From: CAYPFY01 sp964410105
Lineage (GTDB): Bacteria; Bacteroidota; Ignavibacteria; UBA10030; SZUA-254
Assembly: GCA_964410105.1 (NCBI GenBank)
Contig: CAYPFY010000010.1
Span: 62,001-126,000, forward strand
DNA: 64,000 nt
Reading direction: 5' to 3'
Shown here: positions 15,421 through 24,234 of the stretch, piece by piece
Numbering within the stretch: the first letter of the stretch is position 1
How the letters are laid out: every line of letters begins with the position of its first letter
Notes under the pieces: generated by a model
Seen by the model: the letters and a program-made list of their open reading frames with translations, nothing else
What the model was told of the DNA's origin: nothing
The model's database searches: none
Position numbers and translations under genes: made by a program

Positions 15421-15798
15421 ATGGCGATCGCGCGGTGGGGAGCTTTTTTCCTCCTCTTTTTCTGGGGGAGTTGTAAAAACACCGGCACGGGTACCGATCA
15501 GAACTCGGCCGGGGGTGGATCCGGCGGTTTGACGGCAAACCCTCCGAGCGTCCGGCTCATCGTGAATACAATCACCAAAGTCTCCATCATCGGCTCGTCC
15601 CGGCCCGACACAATCATCTCCCCTCCCAACTCTTCGGTCGCCACGGCAACGCTCAGCGATACGGTCCTCACGATCCACGCAGGCGCGTCGGCAGGCGCGA
15701 CCTCGGTGGGAGTGGGCGACAGTCACTCGCCGCGGCTCACCGTCACCGTCGATATTACAGTCGCTACCTCCGCCGCATCCCTCTTTCTGCTGCGCTGA
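15421..15798 (+). CDS. small lipoprotein with Ig-like domain
   Basis: 125 residues. Signal peptide with lipobox FFWGSC (Cys18), then a Gly/Ser-rich linker and a beta domain (about 40-115: PPSVRLIVNTITKVSIIG... SATLSDTVLTIHAGASAG...VTVDITV) with the look of a bacterial Ig-like/BIG-2 fold. It should be anchored in the outer membrane. ATG 15421 follows AGGGAG; the open frame continues upstream into the IS but without a signal sequence. It precedes the heme-barrel gene on the same strand, which has its own promoter. Confidence 0.65.
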   Translation: MAIARWGAFFLLFFWGSCKNTGTGTDQNSAGGGSGGLTANPPSVRLIVNTITKVSIIGSSRPDTIISPPNSSVATATLSDTVLTIHAGASAGATSVGVGDSHSPRLTVTVDITVATSAASLFLLR

Positions 15799-15809
15799 AC
15801 CTGCGCCAG

Positions 15810-15838
15810 TTGCAAGAGATCATTCGAATCTGTACATT
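15810..15838 (+). promoter_or_regulatory. promoter of the heme-barrel/cytochrome genes
   Basis: TTGCAA (15810-15815), 17-base spacer, TACATT (15833-15838), 30 bases before the ATG at 15868. Confidence 0.55.
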
Positions 15839-15867
15839 CAAGTCCCATTCATTCGGAAGGATAGCAC

Positions 15868-17082
15868 ATGCGACTACTCCTTGTTGTCCTCGTTCTGATC
15901 ACGGTCGAATGCGGAGCGGCGCTTCCCCGTTTTGCTCTCATGACGGGAAGCAAGTGCGGCTCGTGCCACGTCAATCCCGCTGGCGGGCAGATGCGGAATG
16001 ATTTCGGAATCGGTTTCAGTCAGGACAAATTGCCGCTTGAGGCGCTGAAGGATTCGGAATTCAATTTCAGCCACAAGCTTAATGACAATATCTCCGTCGG
16101 CGCGGACTACCGCGGCCAGATAATCTACGATTTCAGCACTTCGCCCGATTATACGAACCCTATCGTGGATCCGGTGACGCAGCAGACGACATTTCCTTCG
16201 ACGACAGGCAAGTCGACGTTCCATGCGATGACGGCATCCATCTATGGCACGGTGAGCCTGTCGAAGAAACTGACTTTTTACTTCAAGCAGGATTTGCTCC
16301 ATCCCCGCTATGAGAATCTCGGAGGCCCGGAAGTCTTCCTCCTGGCCAAAGTTCTCCCCGGCGGGTTCTACGTGAAGGGAGGGGAGTTTCTGCCCGATTA
16401 CGGCTGGAGGATTGACGACCACACCTCCTATATACGGGGAGGGGATCTGGCTTACCTGCCAGGGCTTCCGGTTCAGGAGGGACTCATCTTTCATCCCAAT
16501 TACAAAGATGTCGGCTTGGAGGTGGGCGGATACGCAGGGAGCCTCCTGATGACGGCGGGGCTCTTCAACGGAAGCGGGAACACCGTATCTCTCAACTTTA
16601 CTCAGGACAAGGCGTACGTCGGGAGGCTGGAGCAAATGGGAACGATTTCCACAATGAACTACCGGCTGGGCGTCTCGGGCTACGGCTTCAGGAGCTATAA
16701 GATGGGGGGAGTGAATGCGGGGGTGGGGACCGACGATTTTACGATCCTCGGAGAAATGGACTGGACCCACGGCGCGATCAATGTCACCATGCGAAGCGTC
16801 CCGGTTAATGAGCACGTCAATACGATGGCGGCGTATGCTGAACTTGATATCAGGGCGATGCAGGGTCTCTGGCTTACGGGAAAGTTCGACATGTTCGATC
16901 CCTTGCAGGGCGTTTCAGACGACGACTCGAGCGCGGTAACAAATTCCGTGAAAAGGCTGACTTTCGGGCTGGAACTCTTCCCCTGGTCATTTATCGAAGT
17001 TCGCCCCCAGTACCGCCTGAATATCGAAACGCCGAGCGTCTCCAATGATCAGCTTCTCGTACAAATGCACGTCTGGTACTAA
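15868..17082 (+). CDS. outer-membrane beta-barrel with N-terminal c-type heme site
   Basis: 404 residues. A signal peptide (1-18) is followed at once by LMTGSKCGSCHVNPAGG, a single CxxCH heme c attachment site (Cys30, Cys33, His34), and then by about 350 residues of alternating amphipathic strands (FNFSHKLNDNISVGADYRG, KLTFYFKQDLLH) ending in the barrel-like LLVQMHVWY. It therefore looks like a porin-sized barrel that carries one heme at its periplasmic N-terminus. An AAGGA ribosome binding site precedes the ATG. The next gene is another c-type cytochrome 15 bases downstream, so an electron-transfer role across the outer membrane is likely but inferred. No named family is recognised. Confidence 0.75.
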   Translation: MRLLLVVLVLITVECGAALPRFALMTGSKCGSCHVNPAGGQMRNDFGIGFSQDKLPLEALKDSEFNFSHKLNDNISVGADYRGQIIYDFSTSPDYTNPIVDPVTQQTTFPSTTGKSTFHAMTASIYGTVSLSKKLTFYFKQDLLHPRYENLGGPEVFLLAKVLPGGFYVKGGEFLPDYGWRIDDHTSYIRGGDLAYLPGLPVQEGLIFHPNYKDVGLEVGGYAGSLLMTAGLFNGSGNTVSLNFTQDKAYVGRLEQMGTISTMNYRLGVSGYGFRSYKMGGVNAGVGTDDFTILGEMDWTHGAINVTMRSVPVNEHVNTMAAYAELDIRAMQGLWLTGKFDMFDPLQGVSDDDSSAVTNSVKRLTFGLELFPWSFIEVRPQYRLNIETPSVSNDQLLVQMHVWY

Positions 17083-17097
17083 CCTGAAAGGTCAGAA

Positions 17098-17502
17098 ATG
17101 AACAGCCGAACAGCAGCCCTGGCGGGAACAATCCTCCTTGCAGCGATTCTCGCCGGATTCACGCATCAGAAGGGAAAGAAAGAGTCAAACGGAAAACAGA
17201 AAGATGTTTCCTACAAGAAAACCGTCGCCCCGATATTCAAGAAATACTGTCTGCCGTGCCACACGGAAGACAATATGAATCCGAGCGAGCTCTATCTGGA
17301 TAGTTACGACGATATCATGAAAGGGGGGAAACATGGCATCCCGATCCGTGCGGGAAAACCCGACTCGAGCTTCATCGTCCAGAAACTGGGACCGAAGCCC
17401 CCGTTTGGCGATCCGATGCCGTACAAATTCAAGCGTCCCTTCCCGGAGGACACCCTCGCGATACTAGCGAAATGGATCGAGCAGGGAGCAAAGAACAATT
17501 GA
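17098..17502 (+). CDS. secreted c-type cytochrome (PSCyt1-like)
   Basis: 134 residues. Signal peptide/anchor (1-22), Lys-rich linker, then VAPIFKKYCLPCHTEDNMNP with the heme motif CLPCH (Cys51, Cys54, His55). The following segment (SELYLDSYDDIMKGGKHG...AGKPDSSFIVQKL...PFPEDTLAILAKWIEQGA) matches the planctomycete-type cytochrome c domain; Met in the GDPMP segment could be the distal ligand. Periplasmic or surface electron carrier. 15 bases after the heme-barrel gene and followed by a strong hairpin, so the two make an operon. Confidence 0.85.
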   Translation: MNSRTAALAGTILLAAILAGFTHQKGKKESNGKQKDVSYKKTVAPIFKKYCLPCHTEDNMNPSELYLDSYDDIMKGGKHGIPIRAGKPDSSFIVQKLGPKPPFGDPMPYKFKRPFPEDTLAILAKWIEQGAKNN

Positions 17503-17511
17503 CCACGGGCT

Positions 17512-17542
17512 GGAGTCAGAGTCCACGGGCGACTCTGACTCC
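17512..17542 (+). terminator. 12-bp perfect hairpin after the cytochrome gene
   Basis: GGAGTCAGAGTC and GACTCTGACTCC with a 7-base loop, 9 bases past the stop codon. Only a weak T-rich stretch follows. The rest of 17543-17718 has no gene. Confidence 0.6.
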
Positions 17543-17718
17543 CTGTCTCAGTTAAAACTCCTCAAAATCTGCCCTCTTCGAGGGACCCGCGACTCTCATC
17601 CACCGGTGACCCGCCACTTGAAACCCGCATTTCCCCCGATAAAGTTACGTTAAATTAGCTGGAAGGCCTTGATTTATTGACACTTGCGGCTAAATCGTGA
17701 GGCATGTGCCCCCTGGCA

Positions 17719-17747
17719 TTGACAAATCTTCGGAATCTTTTTATGCT
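17719..17747 (+). promoter_or_regulatory. promoter of the 248-residue gene
   Basis: TTGACA (17719-17724), 17-base spacer, TATGCT (17742-17747), followed by an AGGAG ribosome binding site and ATG at 17777. Confidence 0.7.
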
Positions 17748-17776
17748 TTAAGTAGGTATTTAGGAGAGAGTGGGAT

Positions 17777-18523
17777 ATGTACTACAATACCCGGGCACAA
17801 TTCACCCGGAACGACGTCCAGTTCATCGCGGACGCTCTGGGTTCTAGTCAGGAGGATCGATCGGCGATACTCCGGATGGCGGAAGACCCTTCAGCCAGGG
17901 CCACGCTTCTCCACGAGAAGCGTCTTTTCGAATCCTCATTGAGAACCCCTCCTGCGCTTCTCTCGATATCCCCTCATCTCTTTTTCTACATATTCGTCTA
18001 CCGGGCGCTCGACTACAAGCATATTGCCGATGACGATGTCGCCGACTACGTGGCGGGAATTTGCGTGGAATTCCGCGGCAGCCAGCCCCTCTGGCAGGTA
18101 GGATCGACGGAGGGAGGCAAGATGGTGTATATGGTGGATTTGCTCAGAATGCTGGGAGACCTGGACAAGCCGCAGCAGTACTTTCTTAAAAGATACATCG
18201 GAAATGTATCCCTCTTCCTCACCGGATTTTTCCCTGATTTCATCTTCCAGCGAAGCCAGAACGTGGGGGCGCCTCCGATGGAGTATTACGAGCGCGTGGG
18301 GAGAGCCCAGTTTGAGAGTGCTGCGGGCGATTCGGGAGCTTACGACGCCGATGCCGCCCCCGTGCTCAATGTCCTTGCCGAACAATTTGTGGAAGTCCGA
18401 TCGGCGATCAACATATTCACCGACGCCTATCTCAATCTCGAATCGAAGAATTCCCTGAACAGAATACAGCGGCAGGCTGCGACGCTTGACGAGGACGATT
18501 TTCGCAGAACGTTAGAACTCTGA
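17777..18523 (+). CDS. conserved cytoplasmic protein of unknown function
   Basis: 248 residues, mostly helical, no signal peptide or clear membrane segment. It starts MYYNTRAQFTRNDVQFIADAL, has a central aromatic stretch (LFFYIFVYRALDYKHIADDD) and ends in a helical region (INIFTDAYLNLESKNSLNRI). I do not recognise a family. It has its own strong promoter and ends at a hairpin shared with the convergent sdh operon, so it is monocistronic. Confidence 0.75.
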   Translation: MYYNTRAQFTRNDVQFIADALGSSQEDRSAILRMAEDPSARATLLHEKRLFESSLRTPPALLSISPHLFFYIFVYRALDYKHIADDDVADYVAGICVEFRGSQPLWQVGSTEGGKMVYMVDLLRMLGDLDKPQQYFLKRYIGNVSLFLTGFFPDFIFQRSQNVGAPPMEYYERVGRAQFESAAGDSGAYDADAAPVLNVLAEQFVEVRSAINIFTDAYLNLESKNSLNRIQRQAATLDEDDFRRTLEL

Positions 18524-18525
18524 GG

Positions 18526-18555
18526 CCCCGCGCGCGCGTGTGTGCGCGCGAGGGG
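18526..18555. terminator. bidirectional hairpin between convergent genes, alternating CG/TG
   Basis: CCCC-G-CGCGCG, 8-base loop, CGCGCG-A-GGGG forms a very stable stem between the stop codon at 18523 (+) and that of sdhB at 18558 (-). Positions 18530-18550 are a strict purine-pyrimidine alternation. Confidence 0.6.
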
Positions 18556-18557
18556 AG

Positions 18558-19301
18558 TCAGGGGAGGAGTTTGGCCCGGATGAACTCCCGGTTCATTCGC
18601 GCGATATGGGAGACTGAGATTTCCTTGGGGCATTCCGCCTCGCACGCGTACGTGTTGGAGCAATTCCCGAAACCCTCTTCGTCCATTCTCCCGACCATAC
18701 GCAGAACCCGGTCGGCCCGCTCGGCCTGACCCTGGGGCAGCAACGCGAGCTGTGATACCTTGGCGCTGACGAAGAGCATTGCGGAGGCATTCTTGCAGGC
18801 GGCAACGCACGCCCCGCAGCCGATGCAGGCTGCGGCGTCGAACGCCTCGTCGGCGGCCGCTTTCGGAACCGGGATGGCATTTCCGTCGGGAACGCCGCCG
18901 GTGTCGACCGACACGTAGCCTCCGGCCTGAATGATGCGGTCGAATGCGGAGCGGTCCACGACGAGATCCTTGATCACGGGGAAAGGCCGGGCCCTCCAGG
19001 GTTCGATGAGGATTGTGTCCCCGTCCCTGAACGACCTCATGTAGAGCTGGCAGGTCGCAATGCCTCTCAGCGGGCCGTGGGCCCGTCCGTTGATCACCAT
19101 GCCGCAGCTGCCGCAGATCCCTTCCCGGCAATCATGGTCGAAGGCGATGGTATCCTCCCCCCTCTTCGCCAGCGACATATTCACCGTGTCGAGCATTTCG
19201 AGAAAAGACATCTCGGCGGTGATATGTTCGGCCCGGTACTCGACAAATTTCCCGCCGGCATCGCGGTTCGCCTGCCTCCAGACTTTCAGTGTAAAATTCA
19301 T
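18558..19301 (-). CDS. sdhB: succinate dehydrogenase/fumarate reductase iron-sulfur subunit
   Basis: 247 residues, normal length. It passes electrons between the flavoprotein and quinone. Cysteine motifs are complete: CREGICGSCGM plus CQ further on for [2Fe-2S]; CIGCGACVAACKN for [4Fe-4S]; CSNTYACEAECPKEI for [3Fe-4S]. Third gene of sdhCAB, 6 bases after sdhA. Acts at the cytoplasmic face of the inner membrane, in the citric acid cycle or in fumarate respiration. Confidence 0.96.
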   Translation of the reverse strand: MNFTLKVWRQANRDAGGKFVEYRAEHITAEMSFLEMLDTVNMSLAKRGEDTIAFDHDCREGICGSCGMVINGRAHGPLRGIATCQLYMRSFRDGDTILIEPWRARPFPVIKDLVVDRSAFDRIIQAGGYVSVDTGGVPDGNAIPVPKAAADEAFDAAACIGCGACVAACKNASAMLFVSAKVSQLALLPQGQAERADRVLRMVGRMDEEGFGNCSNTYACEAECPKEISVSHIARMNREFIRAKLLP

Positions 19302-19307
19302 CGCACG

Positions 19308-21218
19308 TTATTTATAGCTTCGTTGGGTTGGCTTGACATACTCGAACGAGAGAGGTTCCTTGTTGAGCTCTGGCGGATCTCCGCCCCGATACTCCCAGGC
19401 GGCCACGTAGCTGAACTTCTCGTCATTCCGGCGGGCTTCCCCCTCGGGCGTCTGGTATTCTTCCCTGAAATGGCCGCCGCACGATTCTTCGCGGCCCAGG
19501 GCGTCCCGGGCGATGAGCTCGGCAAGATCGATGAAGTCCGCCACCCGCCCGGCCTTTTCGATTTCGGCATTCAGGGATCGTGCGTCGCCGGGGATTCTCA
19601 CATCCTTCCAGAATTCTTCCCTGAGTCCGGGAACGAGCGAAAGGGCTTTGGCGAGGCCCGCCGAGTTTCGGGCCATGCCGCAGAGATCCCACATGAGCTT
19701 GCCGAGCCTCTTGTGGAACTCGTCGACCGTGGTCCGGCCCTGGACGGAGAGGAGTTTTCGTGTGAAATCGTCGACTCCGCGTCCAGCCTCCTTGAACGGG
19801 GGAGCGTCCGGTGAAACCGCCGCGAATTTCGTCGAAGCGAGATAATCCCCGATCGTATAGGGGATGATGAAGTACCCGTCGGCCAGCCCCTGCATCAGCG
19901 CGCTCGCGCCCAGGCGGTTGGCGCCGTGATCGGAGAAGTTCGCCTCTCCGAGCACGAAGAGGCCGGGGATGGTGCTCATGAGATTATAGTCGACCCACAG
20001 GCCGCCCATGGTGTAATGGACCGCGGGATAGATGCGCATCGGCGAGTCGTACGCATTCTCGGATGTGATCTCCTCGTACATGTCGAAAAGATTGCCGTAT
20101 TTCTCCTCGACCCACTCCTTGCCGTTCCTGCGGATCGTGTCGGTGAAATCAAGGAAGACGGCCAGGCCGGTGGGGCCGACCCCGTGTCCCTTATCGCACA
20201 TCTCCTTGGCGCGGCGCGACGCGACGTCCCTCGGAACGAGATTGCCGAACGACGGATACAATCTTTCCAGATAATAATCCCTTTCACCGTCCGGGATCTG
20301 CCGCGGATCGCGCTTATCTCCGGGTTTCGCGGGAACCCAGATGCGTCCGTCGTTCCTCAGGCTTTCGCTCATCAGGGTCAGTTTCGATTGCGAATCGCTT
20401 GCCACGGGGATGCACGTCGGGTGGATCTGCGTAAAACAGGGATTGGCAAAGAACGCTCCCTTCTTATAGGCCCTCCAGATCGCGGTGGCGTTCGAAGCTT
20501 TGGCATTCGTGGATAGGTAATAGACATTCCCGTAACCCCCGGTGGCGAGCACGACGGCATCGGCAACGTACGACTCCACCGAGCCGTCGACCAGGTTTCG
20601 GGCAACGAGGCCCCGGGCTCTGCCGTCGACGAGAACCAGGTCGAGCATTTCCCGCCGGGGAAGAAAAGTCACCCGTCCGCGGTCGATCTCTTTAGAGAGG
20701 GCCCCATAGGCGCCGAGGAGGAGCTGCTGGCCCGTCTGGCCCCGGGCGTAGAACGTGCGGGCGACCTGTGCGCCGCCGAACGAGCGGTTGTCGAGGAGGC
20801 CTCCATATTCCCGGGCGAAAGGCACTCCCTGTGCGACGCACTGGTCGATGATATTGTTGCTCACCTGGGCGAGGCGGTAGACATTCGCCTCCCGAGCGCG
20901 GTAATCCCCCCCTTTCACCGTATCGTGGAAGAGCCGCCAGATGCTGTCGCCGTCGTTCTTGTAATTTTTCGGGGCATTGATCCCCCCCTGGGCCGCGATG
21001 CTATGCGCCCTCCGGGGAGACTCGTGGTAGCAAAGAGAGGTGACGTTGTATCCGAGCTCCGCCAGGGAGGCGGCGGCTGAGGCGCCTGCGAGTCCGGTTC
21101 CGACCACAATGATCCGGTATTTTCGCTTGTTCGCGGGATTGACCAGTTTTAGCGAGAACTTGTGAGCATCCCACTTCTTCTCGATCGGCCCGTCCGGGAT
21201 CCTGGAGTTCAGCGTCAT
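19308..21218 (-). CDS. sdhA: succinate dehydrogenase/fumarate reductase flavoprotein subunit
   Basis: 636 residues, the length usual for the Bacteroidota/epsilon-type enzyme. The FAD-binding fold is at RIIVVGTGLAGASAAASLAELG, and the covalent-FAD His is in HSIAAQGGINAPKNY. The catalytic segment with HPTCIP and the substrate-binding RMAKE-type helix (RRAKEMCDKGHGVG) are present. It oxidises succinate to fumarate or the reverse. Middle gene of sdhCAB. Confidence 0.96.
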   Translation of the reverse strand: MTLNSRIPDGPIEKKWDAHKFSLKLVNPANKRKYRIIVVGTGLAGASAAASLAELGYNVTSLCYHESPRRAHSIAAQGGINAPKNYKNDGDSIWRLFHDTVKGGDYRAREANVYRLAQVSNNIIDQCVAQGVPFAREYGGLLDNRSFGGAQVARTFYARGQTGQQLLLGAYGALSKEIDRGRVTFLPRREMLDLVLVDGRARGLVARNLVDGSVESYVADAVVLATGGYGNVYYLSTNAKASNATAIWRAYKKGAFFANPCFTQIHPTCIPVASDSQSKLTLMSESLRNDGRIWVPAKPGDKRDPRQIPDGERDYYLERLYPSFGNLVPRDVASRRAKEMCDKGHGVGPTGLAVFLDFTDTIRRNGKEWVEEKYGNLFDMYEEITSENAYDSPMRIYPAVHYTMGGLWVDYNLMSTIPGLFVLGEANFSDHGANRLGASALMQGLADGYFIIPYTIGDYLASTKFAAVSPDAPPFKEAGRGVDDFTRKLLSVQGRTTVDEFHKRLGKLMWDLCGMARNSAGLAKALSLVPGLREEFWKDVRIPGDARSLNAEIEKAGRVADFIDLAELIARDALGREESCGGHFREEYQTPEGEARRNDEKFSYVAAWEYRGGDPPELNKEPLSFEYVKPTQRSYK

Positions 21219-21229
21219 CGTCCGGTCCC

Positions 21230-21886
21230 TCAGCGAAGAAAGAGAAAATAGACGGGCATCGCGGCGAACCCGAGCGGGATGAGGAGCCAGAAAATCACAC
21301 CGATCCCTTCGACGAGCGCCGTGAACTTTCCGCTCTTTAGGCCGAACGTCTGGAAGGCCGACTGGAATCCGTGACGGAGGTGGAACCCCAGGAGGAACAT
21401 TGCCAGAACGTAGAAGGCGCTATAGGCGGGGTCTGAGAAAACCTGCTTGACAAGGAGGAACATCGAGAAATGCTGGCCCGCCTCAAACCGTGAGGTGTAC
21501 CAGAAGGTTTTCATGTGGATGACGAGAAAAATGAAGACGATGCTTCCGGTGAGGAACATCGTTCGGGACGAGATGCTGCTCGTCTCCGAGGCCCGGTTTC
21601 GTGAATAACCCTGGGGGCGGGCCCTGCGGTTGCTCAGCCAGAGGTATGTGCCCATTGCGATGTGCCCGACGAAGATCGCGTAGAGTATATACTCGATGAT
21701 ACGGATCAGCGTGAAGCTCGGGAGGGTATCGGCATACTCATCGAAAGCCGCGCCGCCGTCCTGTTTGAAAAGAAGCAGATTGCCTCCCACGTGAACGACC
21801 AGATAGACGCAGAGGCACAGGCCCGTCACTCCGACGATGATTTTTTTTCCGATAGACGATCGGCACAGCGTGATCAGAAAGCCCAT
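21230..21886 (-). CDS. sdhC: succinate dehydrogenase cytochrome b subunit
   Basis: 218 residues with five membrane helices, as in the cytochrome b558-type anchors of Bacteroidota and Bacillus. It binds heme b and quinone and holds SdhAB at the membrane; His residues in the helices (VVHVGGNLL, FVGHIAMG, FLVIHMKTFW, LGFHLRHGFQSAFQ) are the expected heme ligands. The family normally starts near SSIGKKIIVGVTGL, which fits ATG 21886; an extension to TTG 21967 was rejected because that TTG is the -35 box of the operon promoter. Confidence 0.93.
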   Translation of the reverse strand: MGFLITLCRSSIGKKIIVGVTGLCLCVYLVVHVGGNLLLFKQDGGAAFDEYADTLPSFTLIRIIEYILYAIFVGHIAMGTYLWLSNRRARPQGYSRNRASETSSISSRTMFLTGSIVFIFLVIHMKTFWYTSRFEAGQHFSMFLLVKQVFSDPAYSAFYVLAMFLLGFHLRHGFQSAFQTFGLKSGKFTALVEGIGVIFWLLIPLGFAAMPVYFLFLR

Positions 21887-21938
21887 AAGCAGGGGAAGGA
21901 ATCGTCGATAGCGGCGGGCGTAGTCATGGAACGGCTGC

Positions 21939-21967
21939 AAGGTATGAAAAGAGCGAGAAAGAATCAA
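21939..21967 (-). promoter_or_regulatory. promoter of sdhCAB
   Basis: TTGATT (21967-21962), 17-base spacer, TACCTT (21944-21939) on the minus strand, 52 bases before the sdhC ATG. Confidence 0.6.
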
Positions 21968-22015
21968 ACTGCCTCGCCCTGAAGTCGCGGGAGTCCGGGA
22001 CGGCGAATCTCCCGC

Positions 22016-22894
22016 TCAGCTCATGATGCTCTCGCCGATGAATCTCTTTATCGAAATGGCGCTCCCGAAAACCCCCAGGCAGATTCCGGCAATGACGATG
22101 AGATAATAAAACGAGCCGTCGATCCGGAGAAAGTCTGCCAGCTCCGGCGAAACAAGATTGGCGGCAAAGGTCAGCGCGTAGTAGATGATCCCCATCGCGA
22201 TCAGGCCCCCCAGAGATCCCTGCAGGACTCCCTCGATGATGAACGGGGCCCGGATGAATGCCCGTGAGGCCCCGACGAGTTTCATCGTTTCGACGGCCTT
22301 TCTCTTCGCATAGATCATGAGGCGAATCGTATTGGAGACGAGAAAGATGGCGGAAAATCCTATGAGAAGGCCGAGCCCGAGGCCGATCGCGTCGATTACA
22401 CGGGCTTGTTTGTCGATGAGCTCGAGAAGTTCCCTCCGGTACACCACCTTGTCAACCCCTTTGATCGCCTTCACCGCGTTCTGGACGGAGGCCGCCTTCT
22501 CGGATGTGCGGAAATCGTCTTTGAGGAAGATTTTGAACGATGCGGGCAGGGGGTTGAAATTCAGGACCGCGTTGACGTCCTCGCCGAATTCTTCTTTGAA
22601 AATCTTGGCGGCCTCGTCCTTGGAAATGAACTGGATCCGATCCACGCCCGGTATGGCGACAAGAAGACGGCGGATTTCCTCCCCCCGGCCTTTGGGGAGC
22701 GGGTCATCGAGGAAAGCCTCCATGTCGATCCGCTGACGGATGGCTTGGACGATCCTGGATGTATTTGTCGAGACGACGTAATAGATGCCCAGAAGAAGGA
22801 GGGACAGAGTGATCGTGACGACGGAGCCGAGAGTGGCGAGCTTTGCCCGCCGGAAGCCGGTGATCGCTTCTTTAAGGACATAGAGGGCGCTCAT
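22016..22894 (-). CDS. ftsX: cell-division permease-like protein FtsX
   Basis: 292 residues. A cytoplasmic start and first helix (LGSVVTITLSLLLLGIYYVV), a periplasmic domain of about 130 residues (FLDDPLPKGRGEEIRRLL..., VDRIQFISKDEAAKIFKEEF), and three more helices in the FtsX-fold (RLMIYAKRKAVETMKLVGA). FtsX with FtsE normally activates peptidoglycan hydrolases at the septum; ftsE is not in this window. ATG 22894 overlaps the TGA of pheA (ATGA), which fixes the start. Confidence 0.93.
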   Translation of the reverse strand: MSALYVLKEAITGFRRAKLATLGSVVTITLSLLLLGIYYVVSTNTSRIVQAIRQRIDMEAFLDDPLPKGRGEEIRRLLVAIPGVDRIQFISKDEAAKIFKEEFGEDVNAVLNFNPLPASFKIFLKDDFRTSEKAASVQNAVKAIKGVDKVVYRRELLELIDKQARVIDAIGLGLGLLIGFSAIFLVSNTIRLMIYAKRKAVETMKLVGASRAFIRAPFIIEGVLQGSLGGLIAMGIIYYALTFAANLVSPELADFLRIDGSFYYLIVIAGICLGVFGSAISIKRFIGESIMS

Positions 22895-23724
22895 GATGCC
22901 AGGGTCTTCCCCCGGGGATAGGAGCCCAGAATTTTGAGAAAAGTTGTGATTTCCCTTAGGTGGTCGACGGCGTGGATGCACGCTTCCTCCCTCAGGCTGC
23001 CGTCAAAATCCAGATAAAAAAGATATTCCCAGGGTTTTCCCGCCAGGGGTCGCGATTCGATCTTGAAAAGGTTGATGTCGCGGAGGGTAAAGATGCTGAG
23101 GGCCTTGGTGAGGGATCCGGGGACATTCTTGAGCGAGAAGATCACGGAGGTCTTCGCATGTCGCCTCGCGATCGTCTGGCGCGGGGACAGTATAAGAAAC
23201 CGCGTAAAATTCCTGTGATCGCTCTCGATGCGGGTCCGGAGGGTTTTCAGGCGGTAAAAGCGCGCCGCTTCCATGCTCGCGATTGCCGCGGCGTCGGTCC
23301 GCCCGGTATCCCTGATCATTTTTGCCGCTCCGGCGGTATCATAGAATGCGACGATATCCACATTTTTCATCCGGGCGAGAAACGTCTCACACTGGCCGAG
23401 GGCCTGGGGGTGAGAATAGACCGTCCGGACCATTTTGAGCGACACGCCGGGGTTGACGAGGAGCGCGTGGACGACCCTCAGGATAATCTCGCCCGAGATG
23501 TGGAGATCAAATTTTTTCAGGAGATCGTAGTTCTGATGGATGCTCCCGTAGAGGGAATTCTCGATCGGGACGATTCCATAGGATGCGCGCCCGGACTTCA
23601 CGGCGGCGAAGACATCGGGGAACGTTTTTGCGGGAACGGGGTGAATTCGTGAAAAATGCCCCCGGGCCGCCTGCTCGCTGAATGCGCCGTACTCTCCCTG
23701 GAATGCAACCCTCGGTCCCGCCAT
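22891..23724 (-). CDS. pheA: prephenate dehydratase
   Basis: 277 residues, the monofunctional form. It converts prephenate to phenylpyruvate for phenylalanine synthesis. The catalytic domain (1 to about 185) begins VAFQGEYGAFSEQAA and includes IVPIENSLYGSIHQN and NFTRFLIL (the essential Thr-Arg-Phe). The ACT regulatory domain (about 190-270) has NVPGSLTKAL and the ESRP motif (KIESRPL) that binds Phe, so feedback inhibition is expected. Between a lipoprotein gene and ftsX in a tight minus-strand operon. Confidence 0.95.
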   Translation of the reverse strand: MAGPRVAFQGEYGAFSEQAARGHFSRIHPVPAKTFPDVFAAVKSGRASYGIVPIENSLYGSIHQNYDLLKKFDLHISGEIILRVVHALLVNPGVSLKMVRTVYSHPQALGQCETFLARMKNVDIVAFYDTAGAAKMIRDTGRTDAAAIASMEAARFYRLKTLRTRIESDHRNFTRFLILSPRQTIARRHAKTSVIFSLKNVPGSLTKALSIFTLRDINLFKIESRPLAGKPWEYLFYLDFDGSLREEACIHAVDHLREITTFLKILGSYPRGKTLAS

Positions 23725-24225
23725 TCAGAAATTCGACTCGTCGCGCCAGAAGATGATTTTCCACGGGTCCGCCGTCGTCGGCCTCTCAAACGTGAGGTTC
23801 GCATACCCGTCGGCCCGTTCGATATCGCTCGGATTGAACGTCACCGTGAGGTTGAAGCCCCGGATGACGGTCCGCCGGGTCTCGCCGCTATCGGAGGATA
23901 TCTCGTTGTTCCATATCAGCGTGAGCGACTGCACGCTCTGGAAAAGGCCGTAGGTGGCCCTCATCTCATCATCCCTCCCCCAAGTGACGTCGACGCCGTG
24001 GTCGTAGTCACGGAAGCTGAACGTAAAATCAGGCGCGATGATCGATCCGTAGAGCGTGGTGTCTTTGAAGGAGTATGCATTCCGGAGCGTACAGAGAACA
24101 TTGTCGATTTGCGTGAGATCGGAGCAGACGGCGAGGGCGGACGACGTATCGAGCCGGGGCGCAAACGGGTTAAGGCAGCTGATGCCGGCCGCGGACAGGA
24201 TGATGCACGCAAGGAGCGCTTTCAT
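23725..24225 (-). CDS. lipoprotein, small alpha-beta domain
   Basis: 166 residues. Signal peptide with lipobox AGISC (Cys17). The mature part has a helical segment (LTQIDNVLCTLRNAY) followed by strands (FTFSFRDYDHGVDVTWGRDD, LTLIWNNEI, PWKIIFWRDES), resembling an NTF2/SnoaL-like cone fold. Same layout as the neighbouring lipoprotein 24235-24798, which suggests they are old duplicates. It directly abuts pheA. Function unknown; membrane-anchored in the envelope. Confidence 0.75.
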   Translation of the reverse strand: MKALLACIILSAAGISCLNPFAPRLDTSSALAVCSDLTQIDNVLCTLRNAYSFKDTTLYGSIIAPDFTFSFRDYDHGVDVTWGRDDEMRATYGLFQSVQSLTLIWNNEISSDSGETRRTVIRGFNLTVTFNPSDIERADGYANLTFERPTTADPWKIIFWRDESNF

Positions 24226-24234
24226 CGCGGCCGT

